DNA from: UBA5072 sp041737175
GTDB lineage: Bacteria; Bacteroidota; Bacteroidia; Bacteroidales; UBA10428
Assembly: GCA_041737175.1 (NCBI GenBank)
Contig: JBGSSF010000023.1
Coordinates: forward strand, 1 to 64,000
Length of the DNA stretch: 64,000 nucleotides
Reading direction: 5' to 3'
Under the pieces are notes generated by a model. It was not told the origin of the DNA, did not search any database, and saw only the letters and a list, made by a program, of their open reading frames with translations. The stretch's first letter is position 1. Each line of letters begins with the position of its first letter. The position numbers were made by a program, and so were the translations under genes. Positions 7,616 through 15,073 of this stretch are shown here, in pieces.

Positions 7616-8285
7616 GCCGGCTTTTGATAAACTTACGGCGTATGATGTCGAGCAACTGCTGAACCGCCTCGCTGTCCATGTCCCATTCGAAATGCTGGAT
7701 CATATGGTTATAGGCATCATTGAAACTGGATGCATCATTCAATATACCCATAGTGGTTTCAAAAGCATTCGTATCGCTTTTAAACAGCTCCCGGATGAAG
7801 GTAAATCGGTCATTGATCCCAATAGCAGCCATGAGGTTGGTCACCGGTTTGGCATGTGCCAGCGTTTCTCCTTCATTGCCCAATGCCTGGTGAAAACTTT
7901 CATGCAGGGTGGTCCTGCCTTTGAACTGGTCTCCGAGGGTCTGGGTGGGAGGAGTAGCAGCAGCAGGAGCAGCGGCAGTAGCAGGAGCAGTAACAGGAGC
8001 AGTATCAACTGCCGCTGTCGCTGCTGCTGCTTTCCCATCTGCCGCTGCCGCTGCCGCTGCCGACTTCCCCTCTGCCGCTGCTGCTACTTTCTCCTCTGCT
8101 GCTGCTACTGCAGCTCCCCCTTCCTTCTTCATCATCAGCAACAGTTCATATATATTCCTGATTTTCTGCAGGGTAAGGTCAATCTCGATATTTGGTATAT
8201 TCCCGTCGGACGGGAATGTTTTGATCAGATCTTCTATCTCATGCAGACTTTCAAGCGCTGCCTCCAGGGTATGCCGGTAACTCAT
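7608..8285 (-). CDS. Conserved Bacteroidota protein with Ala-rich low-complexity linker
   Basis: The protein has 225 residues in three parts. A helical N-terminus (1-55) is followed by an Ala/Pro/Thr-rich linker (about 58-125) encoded by GCAGCAG-type triplet runs. The C-terminal domain contains L-H-E-S-F-H-Q-A-L-G, I-G-I-N-D-R-F-T-F-I-R-E-L-F and W-D-M-D-S-E-A-V-Q-Q-L-L-D-I-I-R-R-K-F-I. The C-terminal block is familiar from uncharacterised Bacteroidota proteins, and no enzymatic function is known to me. The minus strand is chosen because that conserved block is only here; a 225-codon plus-strand frame overlaps almost exactly but is cysteine/serine-rich and unconserved-looking. It is co-transcribed with rsmI. 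Confidence 0.8.
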   Translation of the reverse strand: MSYRHTLEAALESLHEIEDLIKTFPSDGNIPNIEIDLTLQKIRNIYELLLMMKKEGGAAVAAAEEKVAAAAEGKSAAAAAAADGKAAAATAAVDTAPVTAPATAAAPAAATPPTQTLGDQFKGRTTLHESFHQALGNEGETLAHAKPVTNLMAAIGINDRFTFIRELFKSDTNAFETTMGILNDASSFNDAYNHMIQHFEWDMDSEAVQQLLDIIRRKFIKSRHE

Positions 8286-8447
8286 TTTTGAAAATATTTT
8301 GGTAAAAGTATGGAAATTTGTTGACAGTTATTCCGGGTCTAGATCCGGGTTATCACTAAAAATAGTAACGGATTTTTCCCAGGTTTATTAAATTGTTGTA
8401 CCTTTTCTTCATGAGTTAGGATATTTATCAATAAAACCAAAACCATA

Positions 8448-9068
8448 ATGAGAACCTTTCGATTTTTGGTTGTTATCATCCTTTTCACAGGCTTTTTGAG
8501 CTGTGACAAAGAGGACTCCGGAAAAGATGAACCTCATGGCTGGTTTTTAGCCGGAAGCCATCCTAAAGAGTATATTATTGGTGTTGAAGACCAGGACGCC
8601 CAGCATGGTGAAAAAAGCGGGTATATCGAATCGACAGTGGACACCGCTCATGGATTCGGTACCCTGTGCCAGTGGTGTGTTGTTGATTCCTTCAGAGGGA
8701 AACGGGTACGAATGACAGGTTATGTGCAATCACTCGCATCCCAGACTTCCTACAGCATGATGTGGGTGCGTGTTGATGATTATGATAAGCAGATAACTGC
8801 TGATTTTGATAATATGGATGACCGGCCACTTGTTGGAACCAATTACTGGACAAAATGCATAATTGTATTTGATGTGTCTGAATCAACCAACGCAGTTTAT
8901 TACGGTGTAATACTTCTGGGACCCGGCAAAACCTGGTTCGATAACATCTCTTTTGAGATCGTTGACAGCTCGGTTTTCAAAACGGCTTACACTATAAATC
9001 AAACTTTTGTGGCTGAACTCCCGGAAAACTTTCCGGAAGGACCGGTGAATCTTGATTTCGAGGAATAG
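8448..9068 (+). CDS. Lipoprotein with jelly-roll-like ligand-binding domain
   Basis: The protein has 206 residues with a lipoprotein signal (I-L-F-T-G-F-L-S-C) and a lipidated cysteine near residue 19. The mature part reads A-G-S-H-P-K-E-Y-I-I-G, then G-F-G-T-L-C-Q, F-R-G-K-R-V-R-M-T-G-Y and Y-Y-G-V-I-L-L-G-P-G-K-T-W-F-D-N. This pattern is shared by small beta-sandwich domains that also appear fused to transcription regulators and hydrolases; the ligand is unknown. The protein is probably anchored in the outer or inner membrane. It precedes a second lipoprotein gene 56 bases downstream on the same strand. Confidence 0.75.
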   Translation: MRTFRFLVVIILFTGFLSCDKEDSGKDEPHGWFLAGSHPKEYIIGVEDQDAQHGEKSGYIESTVDTAHGFGTLCQWCVVDSFRGKRVRMTGYVQSLASQTSYSMMWVRVDDYDKQITADFDNMDDRPLVGTNYWTKCIIVFDVSESTNAVYYGVILLGPGKTWFDNISFEIVDSSVFKTAYTINQTFVAELPENFPEGPVNLDFEE

Positions 9069-9124
9069 TACCCTGTATAACGCAACCATTTCCTGGATGC
9101 TGTCATCCATATGAAAACACGTTT

Positions 9125-9574
9125 ATGAAAAATCAAAAGATATCATTGTTTTTTTTGCTGATCATGATCACCTTCAGCTTCATCCAATGTTCGAAGGAAA
9201 GCGATCAGGATCTTCAGCCCGTAAATCAGTTCAATCCCGATACGATATCCTTTGAACATTCCATGAAAGGCTGGGAATTATACAGCTGGCCCAACGGAGG
9301 TGACTGGAATTATTCGATTCTTCCGGGAACAAACCGGACAAAATCCTATGTTGAGGTTACCGGAAATCGCATCGTGGTGCTGGGCAGGGATTCTCTTAAA
9401 ATGTTGCTCGATAAGATCCCCGAAGGGGAACCTATCTTCTGGATCGGCCAGGGATGGTTGGCACGTTGCTGGGGTGGTGATTTCGGAAATTTATCCTTGC
9501 CCGACAGCAGAATCATCAGCGAAATAAAAACATACTGCGATCAAAAGAATCTGGAATTGTATATCAACAACTGA
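9125..9574 (+). CDS. Hypothetical lipoprotein
   Basis: The protein has 149 residues with a lipoprotein signal (M-I-T-F-S-F-I-Q-C) and a cysteine near residue 22, then a charged linker. The mature domain is rich in Trp and Gly (G-W-E-L-Y-S-W-P-N-G-G-D-W-N-Y and W-I-G-Q-G-W-L-A-R-C-W-G-G) and ends in an E-L-Y-I-N strand. I recognise no family. It follows the lipoprotein at 8448-9068 and may share its transcript. The gene ends 12 bases before the convergent small membrane protein. Confidence 0.68.
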   Translation: MKNQKISLFFLLIMITFSFIQCSKESDQDLQPVNQFNPDTISFEHSMKGWELYSWPNGGDWNYSILPGTNRTKSYVEVTGNRIVVLGRDSLKMLLDKIPEGEPIFWIGQGWLARCWGGDFGNLSLPDSRIISEIKTYCDQKNLELYINN

Positions 9575-9586
9575 CATAGTATTCTT

Positions 9587-9772
9587 CTATTCCTGTTTTT
9601 CCCTGATCAGGAATACCAGCGCCCAAATATTCAGGATACAGGCCATGAGCCCAAGATAATTGTTCTTATTGGCCGGCCAGGACAGATCGGTATAATCCAT
9701 GTAAATGAGAATAAGCACAATAATAATAAATGACATTACAGTAAGTATTCTCCGTATGAGTTTCATATTCAT
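9587..9772 (-). CDS. Small two-helix membrane protein
   Basis: The protein has 61 residues with two hydrophobic segments (about 10-27 and 39-55) joined by a polar loop (D-Y-T-D-L-S-W-P-A-N-K-N-N), and a charged C-terminal R-E-K-Q-E. It lies 24 bases downstream of a DUF1801 gene on the same strand and is likely expressed with it. The function is unknown. The hydrophobic pattern and operon position support a real gene over chance. Confidence 0.55.
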   Translation of the reverse strand: MNMKLIRRILTVMSFIIIVLILIYMDYTDLSWPANKNNYLGLMACILNIWALVFLIREKQE

Positions 9773-9796
9773 ATCTTAAGATTTCAAGCGCCAATA

Positions 9797-10153
9797 TTAT
9801 TTCTTTTTGGATTTTGCCGAATTCTCTTTTACCCTGAATTCAATAATCCTTCCAATTAAATCGAATGGAATGGGCTTGTCCATCGGAAACTGAACAGACC
9901 CCTTTCCCTGCTTGTATTTCGAAAGCTCCTCCGCAAATTTCTCGTGCCCTGTTGGTGTGGCATAAAAGCCAATGTGGTTTTTATAACCGGCAAAATATAC
10001 CAACGGTCTCCCGTTGGTCTTGTAGGACGGCATACCATAGTTCATGCCTTCAATAGCTCCGGGGGCCTTTTCTTTTATGGTTGCGCGCACTTTTTGTAAA
10101 AGAATCTGTACGTCTTCAGGAAAATCTTTTATGTAATCATCAATGCCGTTCAT
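9797..10153 (-). CDS. DUF1801 (YdhG-like) protein
   Basis: The protein has 118 residues. Its motifs are I-D-D-Y-I-K-D-F-P near the start, A-I-E-G-M-N-Y-G-M-P-S-Y, V-Y-F-A-G-Y-K-N-H-I-G-F-Y and G-K-G-S-V-Q-F-P, ending in a lysine-rich tail. The pattern is that of DUF1801. Some members act as iron chaperones resembling frataxin, but most are untested. The start is the ATG before N-G-I-D-D-Y. Cytoplasmic. It lies between the alpha/beta hydrolase gene and the small membrane protein, all on the minus strand. Confidence 0.85.
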   Translation of the reverse strand: MNGIDDYIKDFPEDVQILLQKVRATIKEKAPGAIEGMNYGMPSYKTNGRPLVYFAGYKNHIGFYATPTGHEKFAEELSKYKQGKGSVQFPMDKPIPFDLIGRIIEFRVKENSAKSKKK

Positions 10154-10189
10154 GGATTACAAAATTATAAATATTGGTCATGTGATGCT

Positions 10190-11323
10190 TTATTTATCGG
10201 CCAGATTATTCAATCCTGTCATTACATCTTCCTGTATAATACGTATCATTCTCACTGGCTCTTCAAACAAAGGACTATGGGCAGATTGTTCAAAAGTGTA
10301 AAATCCTTTTTTGGGCGCCTGCAACTTTTCAAAGTATGCCATGGCCAAAGTATAGGAAACCGTATAATCATATATACCATGAAAAAAATATACAGGAATA
10401 TCAAGTTTTGTTACCTTCGTGGTTAAGTCTGTTCCCAACATCTGGTGCCACAAGATTGTGGAATATTCAGACCATTTGCCGCGCCAAATTGCGATCTTTT
10501 CAGGGAACGAATATTCACGGTTTATAAAAGATGGTAAAAAGAGGCCGGTGATTACAGATTTCATAGTATGCATCGTACCAATGCCGATTTTGTGCATTGC
10601 ATCATCACGCAAGGCGCGGTATGAATCCGGTATGGAATCCATCTTATCGACAGGAAACTTCCCAAGTTTTTTCAGCATTCTTTGATCTCCGGCTGTTTTA
10701 TACTGTTCCACCATATATGTATAGGCCAGCTTTTCCGATTCATGCTGTTGTGACATTTGAGCGATGCCGATGTAGGCGTGGTAAAGCTCCGGTGATCTTG
10801 CTGCCGCCAGGATGCCAAAAAATGATCCTCCTGAATGCCCCATCAGATAAATCTTTTCTTTTCCAAAACGATTGCAAAGGTATTTGGTTACCTCCCTGGT
10901 ATCGGAAATTAATTGCTCCACCGTCATGGTCCCGAGCGGAATATCCGGGATGTAAGAAAGACCGGCACCCCGCTGTTCCCACCAGCAGACGGTAAAGTAA
11001 TCCTCCAGACCTGTGGGGTGATTCTTTGTAAGAAAGTATTCAGGCAAACCGGGCCCGCCATGCAGGAAAAGCAGCACAGGCTTTGTTTTGTCCCTGCCCC
11101 TGATGAACATCCCTTGTTCCAGTCCATTGATATTGACATGGATTTTCTCAGAAATGCTTCCTTCAATCGGTCTTCCGTTCTCGTCCAAAAAAGGCTTAGG
11201 TTTTCCGTGACTGAATGCCAACAGTACTCCTATAAGCACAAGTATGCAAGCTAATACGACAGAAAGTGCAATTAACATAATACGTCGGCTTTTTTGCAAG
11301 GAAGATTTATTCAAACTATACAT
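10190..11323 (-). CDS. Alpha/beta hydrolase (proline iminopeptidase-like), membrane-anchored
   Basis: The protein has 377 residues with an N-terminal membrane helix (about 16-37). The alpha/beta hydrolase fold follows, with H-G-G-P-G (88-92, oxyanion hole) and nucleophile elbow G-H-S-G-G (Ser164). The likely catalytic acid is Asp319 in H-G-I-Y-D-Y and the base His349 in Q-S-A-H-S. The H-G-G-P-G and G-x-S-G-G pair is typical of proline iminopeptidase-like S33 enzymes, so it may cleave N-terminal residues or esters at the cell envelope. The gene overlaps the upstream small membrane protein by 8 bases, forming a tight operon pair. Confidence 0.85.
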   Translation of the reverse strand: MYSLNKSSLQKSRRIMLIALSVVLACILVLIGVLLAFSHGKPKPFLDENGRPIEGSISEKIHVNINGLEQGMFIRGRDKTKPVLLFLHGGPGLPEYFLTKNHPTGLEDYFTVCWWEQRGAGLSYIPDIPLGTMTVEQLISDTREVTKYLCNRFGKEKIYLMGHSGGSFFGILAAARSPELYHAYIGIAQMSQQHESEKLAYTYMVEQYKTAGDQRMLKKLGKFPVDKMDSIPDSYRALRDDAMHKIGIGTMHTMKSVITGLFLPSFINREYSFPEKIAIWRGKWSEYSTILWHQMLGTDLTTKVTKLDIPVYFFHGIYDYTVSYTLAMAYFEKLQAPKKGFYTFEQSAHSPLFEEPVRMIRIIQEDVMTGLNNLADK

Positions 11324-11510
11324 TTTTCCTTTCTTTGAACCACAGGATCAATCGCGTCAATGCAACACCCAATGACATTCCCAATACCAGAATAAACCAG
11401 AATCCAACGTGGTTTGGTTTGCTCTCGATACGGTCAAAAAAAACCAAATATGCACTTAATGCGAATACTAACGGAAGCAGCGCAGCCATAACTCCTGTTC
11501 TCTTTTTCAT
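11316..11510 (-). CDS. Small two-helix membrane protein
   Basis: The protein has 64 residues with two hydrophobic helices (about 7-25 and 38-55) and a basic C-terminus (F-K-E-R-K-N-V). It overlaps the start of the alpha/beta hydrolase gene by 8 bases, strongly suggesting translational coupling. I recognise no family. It may support membrane placement of the hydrolase, which itself has an N-terminal anchor, but this is inference. Confidence 0.55.
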   Translation of the reverse strand: MKKRTGVMAALLPLVFALSAYLVFFDRIESKPNHVGFWFILVLGMSLGVALTRLILWFKERKNV

Positions 11511-11773
11511 GTTGTTTGTTTTTTAATGTTGAGTTTATTCAGCGATATTATAAGTTCCAATATAATTCGAATATGGCTTGTCAATTTTCCAAGATCCTCC
11601 CATAACCTCTTTCCCTAGCCCGTTTGGATAAAAGTAGCAAAAATTTTATAATGAGTGTTAAACTAAATATATCTTTCATGTATCCACCCCTCACCCTTTC
11701 ACTTCATCACCTCATCACCTTTTCCCAATTCCCTAACAATTGTTTTCTTATTTTTGCCTGAGTTAATCCCTGT

Positions 11774-12484
11774 ATGAAAAAGCCGATTGTCCTTTTACTG
11801 TTCCTTGCTCCCTTGATCGCCAGGGCCCAGAATTTCCAGCTCCATTATGATTTCGGAGAGGATCGCAGGTTCTGGACCGCTACCTTCGAAATGTTCCGGC
11901 CCGATACACTGGGATCAACCTTCTGGTTCGTGGATCTGGATTTTGATTTTCCCGGAAAACCACGCAGCATGTCAGCCGCTTACCTGGAATTCTCACGGGA
12001 TTTCTATATTCCCGGTCTGAGAAAAAATCCTGCCTTTGACCAGCTGACTTTTCATATCGAATACAATGACGGTTTCACGGCATACCGGGATACAGGCAGT
12101 TACATGGGGGCAGCCAGCTTCAACAATATATTCCTTACCGGTTTCAGTCATCCTTTAAAAATAGGCCGGCTGGTGCTGACCACCCAGTGGCTTTGCCGGA
12201 TTTCACGCGGTATGGATGTCCCTGATTTCCAGTTTACCGCAGTTTGGTTTCAGCCTGTTTTCAAAGGCAGGGTTCTTCTGGCGGGCTTTGCTGATATCTG
12301 GTCACAGGATAGGCTTGATGACCCGGATAAGAAAGAAATGGTTTTTCAGGCCGAACCCCAGTTCTGGTATCTCCTCACACCAAAAATTGCTCTTGGTGGT
12401 GAGGTGGAAATAAACCGGAATTTTCCATTCGGACCGGCTAAATGGAAAATTTTGCCGACCCTGGGATTCCGGTGGGAGTTCTAA
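11774..12484 (+). CDS. DUF5020 family outer-membrane protein
   Basis: The protein has 236 residues with a signal peptide ending in A-R-A-Q. The mature protein reads L-H-Y-D-F-G-E-D-R-R-F-W-T-A-T-F-E-M-F-R-P-D-T-L-G, then alternating strands and a C-terminal W-E-F. This matches DUF5020, a Bacteroidota family related to the nucleoside channel Tsx, so it probably forms a small barrel in the outer membrane. The substrate is not known. A TATTTTTG element at 11749-11756 resembles a -7 box. A TTG-start DUF5686 gene follows 76 bases downstream. Confidence 0.82.
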   Translation: MKKPIVLLLFLAPLIARAQNFQLHYDFGEDRRFWTATFEMFRPDTLGSTFWFVDLDFDFPGKPRSMSAAYLEFSRDFYIPGLRKNPAFDQLTFHIEYNDGFTAYRDTGSYMGAASFNNIFLTGFSHPLKIGRLVLTTQWLCRISRGMDVPDFQFTAVWFQPVFKGRVLLAGFADIWSQDRLDDPDKKEMVFQAEPQFWYLLTPKIALGGEVEINRNFPFGPAKWKILPTLGFRWEF

Positions 12485-12560
12485 ACCGGGCACTGTATAA
12501 ATTGGTATACTATTTGCAATGGTATGCCGTTTGAACTTTAATCTTTTAATCCTTTAGCAA

Positions 12561-15020
12561 TTGATATCCAGATTCCATATAATTTCACTTTCCCTCCTGA
12601 TCTCCGGTTTAAGCCTTACAGCTCAAAAAACAGTGATCAGGGGCAAGGTTATTGATGCCGAGACCAACGAACCCGTACCCTATACGAACATCGGTTTCCA
12701 GCATAGCCTGGTGGGCACGATCAGCGAAGCCGACGGATCATTTTTCCTCACAACAACCAAGGCAACCGACACCCTTCTGGTATCGAGTGTGGGATACAGG
12801 CTGGTACGTCTTCCGATTAAAACAGGAACTGAGCAGTACTTCGATGTTCAACTGATCCCCCTGGCCATAACCCTCGAAGCCGTTATTGTGACACCCGGGG
12901 AGAATCCAGCCTTCAAGATACTGAAAAGTATCAATGACAACAAAAAGAAGAACAATCCTGCCCGGTTGCCGGCTTACCAGTACAACGCCTATACCAAAAT
13001 GCGTCTCGACCTGAACAATGTGGGCGAGAATCTGAAGAATCAACGATTCCTGGAGGATTTTGGATTCGTATTTGATTACATGGACTCATCCGAGGTTTTC
13101 AATAAAAACTATCTTCCCCTGCTGATAACTGAAACCGTTTCCAAGGTATACTATTCAAAAAATCCTCCTGTAAACCGTGAGGTGATCGAAGGATTCAAGA
13201 TAAGCGGAATTGAGAACAAGACCGTTTCCCAGTTTACCGGAAGAATGTACCAGCAGCTGAATATTTATGATGATTTCATTACTTTTTTTGACCCGGGATT
13301 CATCAGTCCCATAGCGGATATCGGCCGGTTGTACTATAAATACTACCTCGAGGACAGCACATTCATCGACGGCAGATTCTGTCACAAAATCTCATTTAAA
13401 CCCAAACGCAAGCAGGAAAGAACCTTTCACGGCTTTTTCTGGGTAACCGACTCCACCTTTGCGATCAAAAAATTCCAACTCCGGGTATCCAAGGATGTCA
13501 ACCTCAACCTCCTCAAGGATATGATCGCCACCTATGAATACGATCAGTTGAATGATTCAACCTGGTTCCTGACCAGCGAGGACCTGGTGATCGACTTTAA
13601 TGTGGTTGAAAAATCCTACGGGTTCTTCGGTAGGAAAACAGCCGTTTATGACAGTATCCGGTTAAACGATCCGATTCCGGATGTGGTCAGGAAGATTACC
13701 ACCGATACCTATATGCTCGAAAATGAAATCGACAGGGATGACACCTACTGGGAGAATAACCGGAAAGCCTCTCTCACCGAGGAGGACAGCAAGATATACA
13801 CGATGGTGGATTCCGTCAAGAAGGTTCCCCTGTATAAAACACTCAACACCCTGGCCACCATGCTTGCCAATTACTATATAGTGACCGGTCCTGTAGAACT
13901 GGGCCCTTACTACACCGTCATCAGTTCCAATGTCATTGAAGGTCTGCGGCTGAGGGTCGGAGGCCGGACCAGTAATAAATTCAGCACCAAAATCATGCCC
14001 GGAGGTCATATCGCCTATGGTTTCGGGGATAAACGGTTCAAATACGGGCTCTACGTTACCTATATGTTCAGCACCAACCCCCGCAGGACTACAACGATTT
14101 CCTATTTCCATGATATCCGTCAACTTGGCAAAAGTGAAAACGCCTTTCTCGAAGACAACTGGCTGACTTCCATCATGCGGCGTAATCCCAATTACAAGCT
14201 CACCATGGTGGATCAGTTCAACGCCTTTTATGAACATGAATGGGCACCGGGTTTTTCAAATACAATTAAGTTTATTCGACAGAAGATCTATCCCACTGCC
14301 TATGTACCCTTCATCAACAATGAATTGCTTACCGATACCATTATGGGTTCACCCCTCACATCCGCTGAATTTACCCTGAGCACCCATTTCGCTTACCGAG
14401 AAAAATTCCTGTGGGGCAAATTTGAACGAAAAAGTCTCGGATCGCAGTATCCAACGCTCGATCTCGACCTGACATATGGACCTAAAGGATTTTATGGCAG
14501 CGAGTACGAATATTTCAAGATAAGGTTGAAAATTTCGGATAAGGTCGAAACCACTCCTTTTGGTTATCTGAAATTCAGATTCACAGCCGGAAAAATATAC
14601 GGCACCCTGCCCTACCCGCTGCTTAAACTTCACGAGGGCAACGAAACCTATGCCTATGACGCTTTGTCATTCAACATGATGAATTACTATGAATTTGTCA
14701 GCGATGAATATGTCAGTTTATTCGCCGAACATCATTTCCAGGGTTTTTTCCTGAACCGGATTCCCCTTTTGAGACGTCTTAACTGGCGTGAAGTGGTTAG
14801 CTGTAATATTCTGTATGGCCGGCTTTCAGACAAGAATAAATCGGTTATGGAATTCCCCGAAGGTCTTTCCGGACTCAGCAAACCTTATTATGAAGCAGGC
14901 GTGGGCATTGAGAATATTTTCAAGCTTTTCAGGGTAGAGGCCATGTGGCGGTTCTCTTACCTCGATCATCCGGATGTAAGTCCTTTTGGGATAAGGGCAA
15001 CCATGCAACTGGTATTTTAA
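12561..15020 (+). CDS. DUF5686 / carboxypeptidase-regulatory-like outer-membrane protein
   Basis: The protein has 819 residues and starts at a TTG codon. After a signal peptide (ending T-A-Q) comes a CarboxypepD_reg-like domain, about 25-105: V-I-R-G-K-V-I-D-A-E-T-N-E-P-V-P-Y-T-N, then G-T-I-S-E-A-D-G-S-F and V-S-S-V-G-Y. The long remainder is of the DUF5686 type, including K-S-I-N-D-N-K-K-K-N-N-P and a C-terminal half rich in aromatic beta-strands that ends in A-T-M-Q-L-V-F. Such proteins probably form a beta-barrel with a periplasmic sandwich domain; their role is unknown. Six octamers follow its stop codon immediately. Confidence 0.88.
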   Translation: MISRFHIISLSLLISGLSLTAQKTVIRGKVIDAETNEPVPYTNIGFQHSLVGTISEADGSFFLTTTKATDTLLVSSVGYRLVRLPIKTGTEQYFDVQLIPLAITLEAVIVTPGENPAFKILKSINDNKKKNNPARLPAYQYNAYTKMRLDLNNVGENLKNQRFLEDFGFVFDYMDSSEVFNKNYLPLLITETVSKVYYSKNPPVNREVIEGFKISGIENKTVSQFTGRMYQQLNIYDDFITFFDPGFISPIADIGRLYYKYYLEDSTFIDGRFCHKISFKPKRKQERTFHGFFWVTDSTFAIKKFQLRVSKDVNLNLLKDMIATYEYDQLNDSTWFLTSEDLVIDFNVVEKSYGFFGRKTAVYDSIRLNDPIPDVVRKITTDTYMLENEIDRDDTYWENNRKASLTEEDSKIYTMVDSVKKVPLYKTLNTLATMLANYYIVTGPVELGPYYTVISSNVIEGLRLRVGGRTSNKFSTKIMPGGHIAYGFGDKRFKYGLYVTYMFSTNPRRTTTISYFHDIRQLGKSENAFLEDNWLTSIMRRNPNYKLTMVDQFNAFYEHEWAPGFSNTIKFIRQKIYPTAYVPFINNELLTDTIMGSPLTSAEFTLSTHFAYREKFLWGKFERKSLGSQYPTLDLDLTYGPKGFYGSEYEYFKIRLKISDKVETTPFGYLKFRFTAGKIYGTLPYPLLKLHEGNETYAYDALSFNMMNYYEFVSDEYVSLFAEHHFQGFFLNRIPLLRRLNWREVVSCNILYGRLSDKNKSVMEFPEGLSGLSKPYYEAGVGIENIFKLFRVEAMWRFSYLDHPDVSPFGIRATMQLVF

Positions 15021-15068
15021 TGTGCAAATGTGGAAATGTGGAAATGTGGAAATGTGCAAATGTGCTGA
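15021..15068. repeat. 8-bp tandem array (TGTGGAAA/TGTGCAAA)
   Basis: Six uninterrupted octamers, TGTGCAAA, TGTGGAAA three times, TGTGCAAA and TGTGCTGA. They begin on the base after the TAA of the DUF5686 gene and fill almost the whole gap before the stop codon of the convergent phosphatase gene at 15074. Confidence 0.95.
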
Positions 15069-15073
15069 TGATA

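Noticed and set aside
7614..8291. 225-codon plus-strand frame over the Ala-rich gene
   Set aside because: It is the mirror of the triplet repeats; the conserved Bacteroidota domain is only on the minus strand, in operon with rsmI.
8333..8348. Near-palindrome CCGGGTCTAGATCCGG upstream of a lipoprotein gene
   Set aside because: A single short site without a neighbouring regulator or second copy; it could be chance.
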